Translations under genes and position numbers: made by a program
Notes under the pieces: generated by a model
Told to the model about the DNA's origin: nothing
The model's database searches: none
Seen by the model: only the letters and a program-made list of their open reading frames with translations
NCBI GenBank assembly: GCA_046295175.1
Contig: JBKBNY010000003.1
Span: forward strand, 186,001 to 250,000
Length of the DNA: 64,000 nucleotides
Reading direction: 5' to 3'
From: JALOLV01 sp046295175
GTDB lineage: Bacteria; Bacteroidota; Bacteroidia; Cytophagales; Spirosomataceae
Shown here: in pieces, positions 43,472 through 53,120 of the stretch
Layout: each line of letters begins with the position of its first letter
How positions within the stretch are numbered: position 1 is the stretch's first letter

Positions 43472-44395
43472 ATGAATTATACATTGCACCAACTACAGGT
43501 ATTTCTGAAAATCACCCAAACAAAGAGCATTACAAAAGCCGCCGAAGAACTTTGCCTGAGCCAGCCTGCGGTTTCGATTCAACTCAAAAACTTGCAAGAC
43601 CAATTCGATATTCCGCTCGCAGAGGTGGTCGGAAGAAAGATTTTTATCACAGATTTTGGTCAAGAAATTGCTAACGCTGCCGAGAAAATATTGAACGAAG
43701 TATATGCTATTAATTATAAAACTATGGCTCATAAAGGTAAATTGGCAGGTAGATTGAAGATTTCGGTTGTTTCGACTGGGAAGTATGTAATGCCTTATTT
43801 TCTATCGGATTTTATGCACAAAAATGAAGGCGTTGAATTGTTGATGGATGTAACAAATCGGGCAAAAGTGATTGAAAGTTTAGAGAAAAATGAGGTCGAT
43901 TTTTCGTTGGTTTCGGTATTGCCCGAGAACCTAAAAGTAGAAAATGTAGCATTGATGCAGAATAAAATTTTCTTGATTGCGAACTCTCAGATGAAGTTTA
44001 AAAAGAAGATTTATGATACCAATATTTTTGAAGAAATACCGATAATTTATCGTGAACAAGGCTCCGGAACCCGAATGGTGATGGAGCGATTTATCGAAAG
44101 TAATAAATTGCCAGTACGAAAAAAAATGGAGTTGACCTCAAATGAAGCCGTAAAACAGGCGGTAATGGCAGGTCTGGGTTGTTCGATAATGCCATTGATT
44201 GGAATAAAGAATGAACTCATTCACGGCGATTTAAAGATTGTCCCAGTAAGAGGCTTTCCGATAACTTCGGTTTGGAATTTGGTTTGGTTAAAAAACAAAG
44301 CATTTTCGCCAGTCGCAGCCGCATTTTTATCGCATATCAAAGAAAACAAAGAAGCAATAATAAATCAAAAATTTGAATGGTTCGAAAAGTTTTAA
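43472..44395 (+). CDS. LysR-family regulator divergent from icd
   Basis: A 307-residue LysR regulator with an N-terminal winged HTH (HQLQVFLKITQTKSITKAAE, SQPAVSIQLKNL) and a substrate-binding domain (~90-300). It is of the CysB/RbcR-like branch by its domain pattern (REQGSGTRMVMERFIE). The 92-bp shared upstream region with icd suggests it may control icd or itself. The effector is unknown. It ends at a bidirectional terminator. Confidence 0.87.
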   Translation: MNYTLHQLQVFLKITQTKSITKAAEELCLSQPAVSIQLKNLQDQFDIPLAEVVGRKIFITDFGQEIANAAEKILNEVYAINYKTMAHKGKLAGRLKISVVSTGKYVMPYFLSDFMHKNEGVELLMDVTNRAKVIESLEKNEVDFSLVSVLPENLKVENVALMQNKIFLIANSQMKFKKKIYDTNIFEEIPIIYREQGSGTRMVMERFIESNKLPVRKKMELTSNEAVKQAVMAGLGCSIMPLIGIKNELIHGDLKIVPVRGFPITSVWNLVWLKNKAFSPVAAAFLSHIKENKEAIINQKFEWFEKF

Positions 44396-44441
44396 ACTCA
44401 AAAAAAACATTCAGTACAAATCTTTAATACTCAAATAAAAA

Positions 44442-44482
44442 TCCACTAAATCCTATCAGAGATGCTGATAAAATTTAGTGGA
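44442..44482. terminator. Bidirectional terminator-like hairpin
   Basis: Perfect outer arms TCCACTAAAT (44442-44451) and ATTTAGTGGA (44473-44482), with an inner CTATCAG/CTGATA pairing. It lies between the convergent LysR gene and the CocE-type hydrolase gene. Confidence 0.75.
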
Positions 44483-44503
44483 CTCTGTGCTATAAGGTAA
44501 TTC

Positions 44504-46360
44504 TTAATTCTCCAAAACCCTCACTTTCAACTGGCTCGGATTCTTTTTCTCGTGGTAGATTTTGTGAGTTGCTTTGATAAAATCTGCCTCATTTGCCATG
44601 AAAATATTATCGACGTACTTCTGCGGGTTACGGTCGATTACTGGGAAAAATGTACTTTGAATCTGCACCATGATTCGGTGTCCTTTTTTGAAAGTGTGCA
44701 GTACATCTTGCAGTTCAAAATTTACTTCTTCGACTTTATTTGGCTTAAACGGAACAGGATTTGAGAAATCTTTGCGGAATCTTCCACGCATAAATTCGCT
44801 ACGTACCATCTGCTGATACCCCGCCATTTTGATGTGTTTTGCCGTAAAATCGTTGTTTTTGGCATCGTCAGGGTAAACATCAATCACTTTTACAATCAAA
44901 TCTGCGTCGGTTCCGGTAGTGGCAAATTTCAAATCGGCCATTATATTACCAGCAAGCGTGATGTCTTTGTCTAAAACATCGGTCTGAAAAGTCAAAACAT
45001 CAGGTCGGCGGCTGGCATGGCGTTGGTCATCAACCATGTATTCGCGTGGCATACCGCTTGTGATGTAATCTGACGACGGAACTGGCTTATTAGGGTCGGA
45101 GATGTATTCGCTAAAAGACTTACTGTTTTGGGGTTTATCGAATGATAGTTTGCCGTTTTCATGCAAATAAATCGTGCTTTCTTTGGCTTCTTTGGGTGGC
45201 CATTCACCAAAAGTTCTCCATTTATTTTCGCCAGTCTGAAACATCGTTGCCTCTGCCAAATACCCATCACCTTCGCCTTTTAGATAGTAGTTAAAAAACT
45301 TTCGCTCGATATTCTCACGATAATAAACGCTCGTTTTTTGCCCAAATGTTACATTGCCGAGGTTTTCGCCATCGCCTCTTGCCCAACCTCCGTGTACCCA
45401 AGGCCCAACCACAAAGATATTTGTAATACCCTTGTTTTTTTCTTCTATGCTCTTGTATGTCTTAAAAGTACCGTATAAATCTTCGGCATCGTACCATCCA
45501 CCCGTAACCATTACAGCCAATTTAATGTTATTATGGTGATTCAGAATAGTTCTTGATTTCCAGAAATCATCATAGTTGGGGTGTTCGAGATTGGCTTTCC
45601 AGTATGGGTCTTTGCCGTGATGCTCGGTATATTTCAGTGAGTTTTTTAATGGCCCGAGATTCAGATAAAACTGATACCCATCAGGAGTACCATAATTGAA
45701 TGGTTTATTGAAAGATTGGGTAGGTTTGTTATCGGTTCGATTGGTAAATGACGGATAAAACCCAAAATTGTGAGGTAGCATAAACGCACCCAAGTGAAAA
45801 CTATCATCTCGCCAAAAATCAGACATTGGAGCTTGCGGAGACGCTGCTACCAACGCAGGGTGATTGGCCATTAGTCCGGCCGAAACATAAAATCCGGGGT
45901 AGCTAATTCCCCAAAGACCCACTTTCCCGCTATTGTAAGAAATATTCTTTAAAACCCAATCGATGGTATCATAGGTATCGGTGGATTCATCAATATCTTT
46001 TGCTTGTTTGTTATCAATGTGCGGACGCATCTCCACAAAATCACCCTCCGACATCCAACGACCACGAACATCTTGATAAACAAAAATGTACCCATCTCGC
46101 ATCAAGAGATTCGACGGACCAAGTGCCTGACGGTATTTATCTGCTCCGTAAGGTGCCACCGAGTACGGAGTGCGTTGCATCAAAACGGGGTATTTCTTCG
46201 ATGAATCTTTCGGTGCATAGATTGAGGTAAAGAGTTTTACACCATCTCGCATGGTTACGTAAACTTCTTTTTTGATGTATTTTTCTTTGATGTACTCGGC
46301 ATCGGTATTTTGAGCCAACGCAGATATTGAAATCAGGAGTAGGGCAATGAGTTTTTTCAT
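44504..46360 (-). CDS. Exported CocE/NonD-family (S15) hydrolase
   Basis: A 618-residue alpha/beta hydrolase with a signal peptide (MKKLIALLLISISALAQ). The N-terminal domain has VTMRDGVKLFTSIYAP and the nucleophile elbow GLWGISYPGFYVS (Ser). A helical cap follows, and the C-terminal jelly-roll domain of the X-Pro dipeptidyl-peptidase type (GHRIMVQIQSTFFPVIDRNP) closes it. Relatives are alpha-amino-acid ester hydrolases and glutaryl acylases. It probably acts on esters or amides in the periplasm; the substrate is unknown. It is a single gene upstream of oxyR on the opposite transcription end. Confidence 0.87.
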   Translation of the reverse strand: MKKLIALLLISISALAQNTDAEYIKEKYIKKEVYVTMRDGVKLFTSIYAPKDSSKKYPVLMQRTPYSVAPYGADKYRQALGPSNLLMRDGYIFVYQDVRGRWMSEGDFVEMRPHIDNKQAKDIDESTDTYDTIDWVLKNISYNSGKVGLWGISYPGFYVSAGLMANHPALVAASPQAPMSDFWRDDSFHLGAFMLPHNFGFYPSFTNRTDNKPTQSFNKPFNYGTPDGYQFYLNLGPLKNSLKYTEHHGKDPYWKANLEHPNYDDFWKSRTILNHHNNIKLAVMVTGGWYDAEDLYGTFKTYKSIEEKNKGITNIFVVGPWVHGGWARGDGENLGNVTFGQKTSVYYRENIERKFFNYYLKGEGDGYLAEATMFQTGENKWRTFGEWPPKEAKESTIYLHENGKLSFDKPQNSKSFSEYISDPNKPVPSSDYITSGMPREYMVDDQRHASRRPDVLTFQTDVLDKDITLAGNIMADLKFATTGTDADLIVKVIDVYPDDAKNNDFTAKHIKMAGYQQMVRSEFMRGRFRKDFSNPVPFKPNKVEEVNFELQDVLHTFKKGHRIMVQIQSTFFPVIDRNPQKYVDNIFMANEADFIKATHKIYHEKKNPSQLKVRVLEN

Positions 46361-46422
46361 TGGAAATGGTTTAGTTGGATGATGTTATTTAACCCAAAAA
46401 TAATGAATTGGTAGGAGTTCCC

Positions 46423-47361
46423 TTACCTAATCTCAATAATTTCTTTCTTGTTATTTTGTAGCATTTTTTGAGGAATAGCCGCCAAAACTTCTTTTTTGAG
46501 GGTGTCAATCAGACCTTTTTTGATGTAATGCCGATAGGTCACAATACTGACTTCACGCACTGGAGCAGGATTTTTGAAATAACGAATCTGTTTTTGTTGC
46601 TTGGTATCGAAGTCTAAAACTGATAATTCAGGCAGAATCGTGATGCCGCCCGATGTATCCACCATTCGGCGGAGGGTCTCGATGCTTCCGGCTTGGTATT
46701 CAAAATTACGGTTTTGTGAGGTCTGCTTGCGTAATTCGCAAATATTCAGAATCTGAGAGCGAAAGCAATGCCCTTCTTCGAGAAGCCAAAGGTGGTCGAG
46801 GTCGATGTCTTCCGATAAAATATATTCTTTTTCGTACGCCTTTTCGTTTTCTGATACAAACGCCACAAATTCTTCGTAGAACATCGGCTGCTCAATCAGT
46901 TGGTCGTCGTGTAGTGGTGTAACGACAATACCTACATCGAGCAAGTCATTTTTTAGTTTCTGAATCAGATTCTCGGTGGTTAGCTCGGTTACTTTTAGTT
47001 TGATTTCGGGATATTTCTTAATGAAAGTATCAACAAATAGCGGTAGGAGGTAAGGAGCCAGCGTAGGAATAATGCCTAAGCGTAACTCGCCACTCGATGT
47101 ACCTTTGTGATTATCGACAATTTCTTTTATCTGAATGACATCTTTAAGAACTGTCCGAGCTTGTCGAATCACCTCAACGCCAATCTCAGTCGGAACAACG
47201 GGTTGTTTACTGCGGTCGAATAGCTTTACCCCCAATTCTTCTTCGAGTTTTTGAATCTGCATACTCAAAGTGGGCTGAGTTACAAAGCATTTTTCGGCAG
47301 CAGTTGCGAAGTGGCGATAGGTATCAATCGCCACTAAGTATTCCATCTGAATGATTGTCAT
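46423..47361 (-). CDS. oxyR: Hydrogen-peroxide sensor OxyR
   Basis: A 312-residue LysR-type regulator. The HTH is at residues ~1-60 (ATAAEKCFVTQPTLSMQIQK). The redox pair is Cys199 and Cys208 in EEGHCFRSQILNIC, with the same spacing and numbering as E. coli OxyR, which forms a disulfide on peroxide exposure. It would activate catalase or peroxiredoxin genes, none of which lies nearby. It is the best supported of the LysR proteins in this window. The start gives the usual N-terminus MTIIQMEYLV. Confidence 0.93.
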   Translation of the reverse strand: MTIIQMEYLVAIDTYRHFATAAEKCFVTQPTLSMQIQKLEEELGVKLFDRSKQPVVPTEIGVEVIRQARTVLKDVIQIKEIVDNHKGTSSGELRLGIIPTLAPYLLPLFVDTFIKKYPEIKLKVTELTTENLIQKLKNDLLDVGIVVTPLHDDQLIEQPMFYEEFVAFVSENEKAYEKEYILSEDIDLDHLWLLEEGHCFRSQILNICELRKQTSQNRNFEYQAGSIETLRRMVDTSGGITILPELSVLDFDTKQQKQIRYFKNPAPVREVSIVTYRHYIKKGLIDTLKKEVLAAIPQKMLQNNKKEIIEIR

Positions 47362-47517
47362 TATTATAAAAATTACCTATTGTAAATAGTTAATCGAAAA
47401 TAGTTATTTGTTAATGAGTATTTGTAACTGCTTGATTATCAATTTTTTATAATCATTAACAAATAATATAAATCTCTACTATCTGGTAATTTAAGTTCGT
47501 TTTAGGAGATATAAAAA

Positions 47518-49926
47518 TTACTTCATCTGCACAATCGTAACGCCTGCACCCCCACGGTCGGCGTGTTCATCGGTCATTTTACCAACTTGCTTATAGGTAC
47601 GTAGATGATTCCGAATCAATGTTCGCAAAATTCCATCACCTTTGCCATGAACAATTCTTAACTCATTGTATCCCAGCATAATAGCATCATCCATCAGGCT
47701 ATCAACTGCCACTAAAGCCTCATCGCCACGCTTACCTCTGATGTCGATATTGAAGCTAAAATTCATTGCTTTTTCATTGAGGTCAATTCCTCTCAATTTT
47801 GGAGCGATGCTTTCCTTAGTGGCCTCTCGATACTCTTTTCTGCTCATTTTTTCGAGACGATTGAGTTTGATATTGGTTTTGAGTTCGCCAATCGCCACTT
47901 CGGCGTCTTTACCTTTGATAGCCATAACCTCGCCGATGGTTGCTTGTCCTTTGATTCTGACATAATTACCAACCTCAATTACCCCTTCGGCGGTTTGCCA
48001 CTCGTCGGTAGGAGTCTTGGTTTCTACTACTTTTTCGGTCTTAAGTTCTTGTTTTTCAAAGGTTTGAATTTCTTCTCTTGCCAATTTTACAACTTCTTTG
48101 TCGGCCTTACTTTCTTTGATTTCACGAATCGTATTTTCGATTTTACGATTGGCTTCGTTCAAAATATTTTTGGCTTGACTTTTGGCCTCGTTCAAGATTT
48201 TCTTTTTCTCGTTTTCGAGGAATTCCTTCAATCCGTTGTAAGTTTCGAGCGTCTGCTTTAGCTTCTGATTATTCTCAAGGTACTCCTTGTTTTTATCGGC
48301 AAAAACTTTTTTCTCAATTTCTAATTCTTTGATAAGCTTCTCAAAATTGATTTGATTTTTGCCCAATTTCCGCTTTGCATTTTCGATTACGTGCTTGGGC
48401 AAACCAATTTTTTGTGCCACTTCAATCGCAAACGAACTACCTGGCTTGCCCATATCGAGTTCATAAAGTGGGTCCAAATGCTCGGCATCAAATTTCATGG
48501 CACCGTTTACCGTACCAGCATTTTTATCTGCAAAAACTTTAAGGTTTGTGTAGTGGGTATTGATAACCCCAAAAGCATTCGACCGTAGCAATTGCTCCAG
48601 AATAGACTCAGCAATTGCACCACCCAAACTCGGTTCGGTTCCTGTACCAAATTCATCTATCAAGAAAAGCGTGTATTTATTCGTAAAATCGAGAAAATAC
48701 TTCATATTCGTCAAGTGCGAACTGTACGTACTGAGGTCGTTTTCGATACTTTGCTCATCGCCGATGTCGATAAAGATATTTTTATAAATCCCGATTTTTG
48801 AATCTGGAGAGGCCGAAATCAAAAGACCACATTGAGCCATGTACTGTAACAAACCGATTGTTTTGAGCATGACCGATTTACCTCCAGCATTTGGTCCCGA
48901 AACAATCAAAATACGGTTTTCTTTGTGCAAGCCTACCGATAACGGAATAACTTTTTTATCTTGTTTTTGGAATGAAATATGCAACAACGGATGTCGAGCG
49001 TAGAGCAATTCAACCATTTGAGTTTCGGCCAATTGCGGGATATTTCCATCAATCAGCATCGCAAATTTGGCTTTAGCTCTTATAAAATCAATTAATCCTA
49101 AAAACTGATACGCTCTTCGTAGATTTGAAACGTGCGGACGTAAAAAATTAGTCAATCTCTCCAAAATCTTGACAATCTCACGGCGTTCACGGGCTTCGAG
49201 TTCTCTAATTTCGTTGTTGGCCTCCAGCACTTCGGTTGGCTCAATAAATGCCATCTGACCAGTAGCCGATTCGTCATGTACAAAGCCTTTAAGTTTGCGT
49301 TTGTGTTCGGATAAAATCGGAATCACCATACGTCCGTTTCGAATCGTAAGCGACATATCATCGCCAATCCAGCCACTGTTTCGAGCGGTTCGCAAGATTC
49401 TTTCGAGTGTTTTGCGAAGTTCGGCTTGTTCACTGTTCAATCTTCGGCGAATATCCATCAATTCGGCCGAGGCGTTATCTCTCACGCGTCCACGCTCATC
49501 AATAATTCGGTCGATTTCGGGTAGAATCCCCTTTTCAACATCCACACCTTGTACCAATTCTTGAAGAGTCGGATAAAGGTTGTTTTCTTCTTTGGTTTTG
49601 AAGAAATGTATGATTTGCAGGATTGTTTTGAGCGAAGATTTTATATCATAGAATTGCTCTTCTGAAAGAAAAGCCCCTTCAATCGAAGCCCTTGATAACG
49701 AATCACTTACATCAATGTAATTTTGTTCGGGGAATCCTCCCTCAACTTGTAAAATCAGCTTGAATTCGGCCGATTGTTTGAGTAATTTATCAATTAATTT
49801 ATAATCGTCAGAAAAACGGATTTTATCAACAAAGGCTCGACCGAGCGAACTGATACACTGCTCCGAAATCAACTCACGAATCTTGTCGAAACCTAACTTT
49901 TGCTCTATATTTTTTGGGTATAACAT
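47518..49926 (-). CDS. mutS2: Endonuclease MutS2
   Basis: An 802-residue MutS2 with the MutS clamp/lever region, the ATPase (Walker A SGPNAGGKSVMLKTIG; LIDEFGTGTEPSLGGAIAES), a coiled-coil linker and a C-terminal Smr nuclease domain with DIRG and IVHGKGDGILR. In other bacteria MutS2 acts in suppression of recombination or on collided ribosomes. Length matches the family. The gap before it contains a perfect 12-bp hairpin (49949-49994). Confidence 0.95.
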   Translation of the reverse strand: MLYPKNIEQKLGFDKIRELISEQCISSLGRAFVDKIRFSDDYKLIDKLLKQSAEFKLILQVEGGFPEQNYIDVSDSLSRASIEGAFLSEEQFYDIKSSLKTILQIIHFFKTKEENNLYPTLQELVQGVDVEKGILPEIDRIIDERGRVRDNASAELMDIRRRLNSEQAELRKTLERILRTARNSGWIGDDMSLTIRNGRMVIPILSEHKRKLKGFVHDESATGQMAFIEPTEVLEANNEIRELEARERREIVKILERLTNFLRPHVSNLRRAYQFLGLIDFIRAKAKFAMLIDGNIPQLAETQMVELLYARHPLLHISFQKQDKKVIPLSVGLHKENRILIVSGPNAGGKSVMLKTIGLLQYMAQCGLLISASPDSKIGIYKNIFIDIGDEQSIENDLSTYSSHLTNMKYFLDFTNKYTLFLIDEFGTGTEPSLGGAIAESILEQLLRSNAFGVINTHYTNLKVFADKNAGTVNGAMKFDAEHLDPLYELDMGKPGSSFAIEVAQKIGLPKHVIENAKRKLGKNQINFEKLIKELEIEKKVFADKNKEYLENNQKLKQTLETYNGLKEFLENEKKKILNEAKSQAKNILNEANRKIENTIREIKESKADKEVVKLAREEIQTFEKQELKTEKVVETKTPTDEWQTAEGVIEVGNYVRIKGQATIGEVMAIKGKDAEVAIGELKTNIKLNRLEKMSRKEYREATKESIAPKLRGIDLNEKAMNFSFNIDIRGKRGDEALVAVDSLMDDAIMLGYNELRIVHGKGDGILRTLIRNHLRTYKQVGKMTDEHADRGGAGVTIVQMK

Positions 49927-49948
49927 TTTATGTTTTAATGGTTGTAAA

Positions 49949-49994
49949 TCCCTGACAGGGTTTCAAACGCCAGACGGCAAGTCCCTGTCAGGGA
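49949..49994. repeat. Perfect 12-bp hairpin before mutS2
   Basis: TCCCTGACAGGG (49949-49960) and CCCTGTCAGGGA (49983-49994) are exact reverse complements with a 22-nt loop. Each arm is itself nearly palindromic. It lies between a DUF7935-like gene and mutS2 on the minus strand. No T-run is present, so it may be an intergenic repeat or RNA structure rather than a terminator. Confidence 0.75.
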
Positions 49995-50002
49995 TAGCCA
50001 AA

Positions 50003-50524
50003 CTACCAAATCGCCTGTATCTCTTCTTTCAAAAACTTCAAAGTTTCGGCGGTTGTTAGGTGATTTTGGCTAATAATTTTTTCAAATATTTTTTTAGATA
50101 AATTAATGGCAGGTTCGTCGGGTTGCAATTCGCCAGCGGCGGTATTGACAAGCGTAACGACCTCATTCATCGAGCTACGGATTCTCTCCCATAATTCGTG
50201 GCTCATATATACCTGCTGCGAAAGATTGTGATTGAATTCATCTCTGATTTCTCTCAAAATAAGCTGCTGAAAATCAAGTACTTGTACAGAACTTCCGCTC
50301 AAACGAACAAGCAAATTGTTTGGCGTGATTCGCTCCAAAAACATTGTCATTCGCTCATAAGCTTGCAGGCGAATCGGAGTTACGATTTCAGCATTTTTTT
50401 GTTTTAGTTCTAAATTTTTCTCAACAATACCTTTTTCAAGGAACGTTTTTGCGATGGCATACATTCCATATAAAACAATCGAAGCAGGTATAAATATTTT
50501 TATTAGGTCTCCTAAATATTCCAT
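50003..50524 (-). CDS. Conserved Bacteroidota membrane-anchored protein (DUF7935-like)
   Basis: A 173-residue protein with one N-terminal membrane segment (IFIPASIVLYGMYAIAKTFL) and a conserved helical cytoplasmic part (IRLQAYERMTMFLERITPNN, LILREIRDEFNHNLSQQVYM). It matches a conserved Bacteroidota family annotated as DUF7935; the function is unknown. A -7 element TAATTTTG lies on the minus strand at 50552-50559. It ends 8 nt before the palindrome in front of mutS2. Confidence 0.75.
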   Translation of the reverse strand: MEYLGDLIKIFIPASIVLYGMYAIAKTFLEKGIVEKNLELKQKNAEIVTPIRLQAYERMTMFLERITPNNLLVRLSGSSVQVLDFQQLILREIRDEFNHNLSQQVYMSHELWERIRSSMNEVVTLVNTAAGELQPDEPAINLSKKIFEKIISQNHLTTAETLKFLKEEIQAIW

Positions 50525-50551
50525 TTTGATTCTATTTTAAAAATTAGCGTG

Positions 50552-50559
50552 CAAAATTA
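50552..50559 (-). promoter_or_regulatory. -7 element of the DUF7935-like gene
   Basis: CAAAATTA on the plus strand reads TAATTTTG on the minus strand, ~30 nt before the start codon. No TTG is seen at the usual upstream distance. Confidence 0.4.
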
Positions 50560-50653
50560 GCTATTTTTACGTAAAATTCTGACTTGATAGACATAATTAG
50601 GAAACTAAATTCAAATCCGAAATCATAAATCGTAATTCCGAAATTAACCATAA

Positions 50654-50938
50654 ATGATTCCAGTAAAATTTACGACAGAAGCTCGAAACGAAATTCTAAA
50701 AACGCTGAATTCTCCACAAATTCCAGAAGGTTACGCTTTGCGAATTGGGCTGAAAGGCGGAGCGTGTTCGGCAACTTATCTTTTAGGGCTCGATAAAGCC
50801 AATGAAAATGACGAGCTGTATGTGGTAGAAGATGTTAGAGTCTTGATTGATAAACGCCATTTGATGTATTTAATCGGAGTTGAGGTTGATTTTCAGCTGA
50901 CCGAAGATGGGATGGGTTATACCATTCAGAAATCATAA
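50654..50938 (+). CDS. A-type (HesB/IscA-like) Fe-S protein lacking the C-terminal CxC
   Basis: A 94-residue member of the HesB/IscA fold: VKFTTEARNEILKTL at the start, RIGLKGGACSATYLLGL with one conserved Cys, and a hydrophobic centre (LMYLIGVEVDFQL). The C-terminal CxC pair of normal A-type carriers is missing; the protein ends DGMGYTIQKS. It may still have a structural or alternative metal role. Its end overlaps the convergent TauE gene by 6 nt. Confidence 0.85.
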   Translation: MIPVKFTTEARNEILKTLNSPQIPEGYALRIGLKGGACSATYLLGLDKANENDELYVVEDVRVLIDKRHLMYLIGVEVDFQLTEDGMGYTIQKS

Positions 50939-51688
50939 ACTCAAAATCAAAAATACCGATGCCGTGGCGGTCAGAATCATTACCATTTTGCGGTATCGGT
51001 CTTCTTTTAATACTCTAACGATTCGGATTCCGACAAAAAATCCAATGAGTAAAAATGGCAAAAGGGCTAAATTGAGCGATATTGATTTGACCGAAACCGT
51101 ATGCCATACAAAAACATGAAACGGAATCTTGAAGGCATTGATTATCAAAAACAACCAAGATGCCGTACCAATAAAATGCTCTTTGGGCAACCGCATTGCC
51201 AAAAAATACAAGTTTGAGAATGCTCCTGCCATATTGCCCAACATCGTTGTAAACCCTGCTCCGAGTCCCATTACACTCGCAAATTTCCAATTCTGAGGAA
51301 CCTCTCGCTTAGGATTCCGCTCCCACCAAATCATCGAAACGGCGGTCAGGAATACCAAAAATGCCATAGCTTTCTTGAAAATTACATCGCTGATGTCTTT
51401 CCCGAACCAAACCCCGAGCAGAATCCCGACTATCATCCACGGCAGCAATTTGTAGAGATATTTCCATTGGGTATGTCTGTGATAATAAACAACCGCAAAA
51501 ACATCGGCAAACGAGAGCATCGGTAGCAACACCCCCGTTGAGTTTTTACCCCCGAAAACATAAGCCAACAACGAAACCGTAATCAAGGAGATTGAACTAA
51601 TCCCTGATTTCGACAACCCGATGATAAATGCTGAAATAATGGCCAAAAACCAGCCTAAAGGCGTGATGTGGTAATGAGAAAAATCCAT
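50933..51688 (-). CDS. TauE/SafE-family sulfite/anion exporter
   Basis: A 251-residue membrane protein with about eight hydrophobic segments, of the TauE/SafE family (GLSKSGISSISLITVSLLAY, MLGNMAGAFSNLYFLAMRLP). It would export small organic sulfur or similar anions; the substrate is unknown. The start at 51688 (MDFSHYHITPL) is chosen because the upstream in-frame ATG at 51715 lies inside the terminator of the DUF349 gene. Its 3' end overlaps the A-type Fe-S gene by 6 nt. Confidence 0.85.
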   Translation of the reverse strand: MDFSHYHITPLGWFLAIISAFIIGLSKSGISSISLITVSLLAYVFGGKNSTGVLLPMLSFADVFAVVYYHRHTQWKYLYKLLPWMIVGILLGVWFGKDISDVIFKKAMAFLVFLTAVSMIWWERNPKREVPQNWKFASVMGLGAGFTTMLGNMAGAFSNLYFLAMRLPKEHFIGTASWLFLIINAFKIPFHVFVWHTVSVKSISLNLALLPFLLIGFFVGIRIVRVLKEDRYRKMVMILTATASVFLILSL

Positions 51689-51701
51689 GTTACCGAAACT
51701 A

Positions 51702-51731
51702 AAAAGACGAACCATTGCTGGCTCGTCTTTT
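51702..51731 (-). terminator. Terminator of the DUF349 gene
   Basis: Arms AAAAGACGAACC (51702-51713) and GGCTCGTCTTTT (51720-51731) with one mismatch and a 6-nt loop. On the minus strand a short T-run follows. Confidence 0.8.
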
Positions 51732-51752
51732 CTGATATTATTTCAAAATGTA

Positions 51753-53024
51753 TTACGCATTTGCTGCGGCTCTGCGAAGTTCTTCCAAAATCACCTCTTT
51801 CATCAATAACTTACGTTTTTGCGTATTGATGTTTGAATTCATGATTTTATCCATTTCTTCGTTACGAGCAACGCCGTCGTAACTTTCGATAAGCTGCTTC
51901 AATTCACCTCTTGCACGAATCACGATGCTTTCCATCTCACGGAATTTAGTGAGAGTCTGCTGTTTATCGCTCAAGTAGTTATAATTTGGCACTTTACGAG
52001 TTACAACTTTCATCAAATAGCTCAATTCGAAGATTTTATCGCAAGCACCTCTGAATCTCTCAGCTACGTTACGTTCTGCTAAATTGGCCGGAACTTTGAT
52101 GTTTTTCCAGTCATTAAGCATAACTTTTGCACGTTCGGCTGCGGCAAAAATATCTTTTTGAGCGGCTAATGCTTCGGCTTCTTCCATCATCTTGCGTTGT
52201 GCCTCTACACGAGGGTCAACACGCTGAACAATCTTGATACCTTTGGCATTACAATATTTTTCGTAGTAGGTTGTAGTCAGCTTTTTGAAGCGTCTGAACA
52301 AGAATTTCAGCTTCTTAGGCGGTACATCCCCAACGTTTTTCCATTCGGTTTGTAGGCGTTTCAATTCTTTAAACGAAGCCTCCCAATCGCCCATACGGAA
52401 TAGCATTTCGGCACCTTTGGTGAGTTCTTCGTACTTGGCTATACGCTCATCAATCACACGATTCATTTCATCGTAGAATGCTTTACGTTTCTGGTAGAAA
52501 CCATCCAAAATTTCTCTGAACTCAGCTTCGAGTTCGTCGTTCAGCGGTTTTTCTACTGGGCCAGTGCGAATCCAACGCGTTTTGATTTCTTGTAGATTAT
52601 CAGCAACGATTTTCCAGTCGATTTCTTCGACAGCTTCTTTGGCTTCGTTGATGAGGTCGCGTTTAATAGTCAAGTTATTTGCTTGATTATCAACGATTAA
52701 GCTACGTAGATAGGTTTCGAGTTCGTCGAGCTTATTAAGTAAAGGGATGAAATCTCCGATACCGTCAAAGTTTAGCAATCTCTTGCGGAGTTGCATGAGC
52801 TTAGTCAGATAAGAGCCTTTGTTTTGAGCTTCAGCAATTTCTGATTCGAGTTGATTAACCTTATTTATCGCAATCTGATAACGGTTAACAAAATACTGGA
52901 ACGCTTCTTCTTCGGTTCTTTTAACTTCGCCTATTTGTCTGTCGGGCATATCAAGATAACCCTTCAAAAATACCTTACCGTCTTTGATGTAAGCGTATTC
53001 GTTTTCTAATGTTACGGCTTCCAT
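51753..53024 (-). CDS. DUF349-domain protein
   Basis: A 423-residue protein made of repeated DUF349 helical units (about five), each with a W..A-type core such as RWIRTGPVEKPLNDELEAEF, LQTEWKNVGDVPPKKLKFLF and VMLNDWKNIKVPANLAERNV. The protein is rich in charged helices and probably cytoplasmic. The function is unknown. The start at 53024 (MEAVTLENEY) is preferred over one 33 codons upstream because that extension has no family look. Two -7 elements lie at 53121-53138. Confidence 0.85.
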   Translation of the reverse strand: MEAVTLENEYAYIKDGKVFLKGYLDMPDRQIGEVKRTEEEAFQYFVNRYQIAINKVNQLESEIAEAQNKGSYLTKLMQLRKRLLNFDGIGDFIPLLNKLDELETYLRSLIVDNQANNLTIKRDLINEAKEAVEEIDWKIVADNLQEIKTRWIRTGPVEKPLNDELEAEFREILDGFYQKRKAFYDEMNRVIDERIAKYEELTKGAEMLFRMGDWEASFKELKRLQTEWKNVGDVPPKKLKFLFRRFKKLTTTYYEKYCNAKGIKIVQRVDPRVEAQRKMMEEAEALAAQKDIFAAAERAKVMLNDWKNIKVPANLAERNVAERFRGACDKIFELSYLMKVVTRKVPNYNYLSDKQQTLTKFREMESIVIRARGELKQLIESYDGVARNEEMDKIMNSNINTQKRKLLMKEVILEELRRAAANA

Positions 53025-53120
53025 AGTGTTTAATGTATGGCTTTTGGAGTCAAGGGGATTAACTTTGTTCTGTTGGTCAAAAGCACTTACGGGTAAAATT
53101 CGCGTTTTTTTTATTTTCTG

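Noticed and set aside
51689..51715. Longer TauE start at 51715
   Set aside because: That ATG lies in the terminator hairpin of the upstream DUF349 gene; the start at 51688 gives a normal N-terminus.
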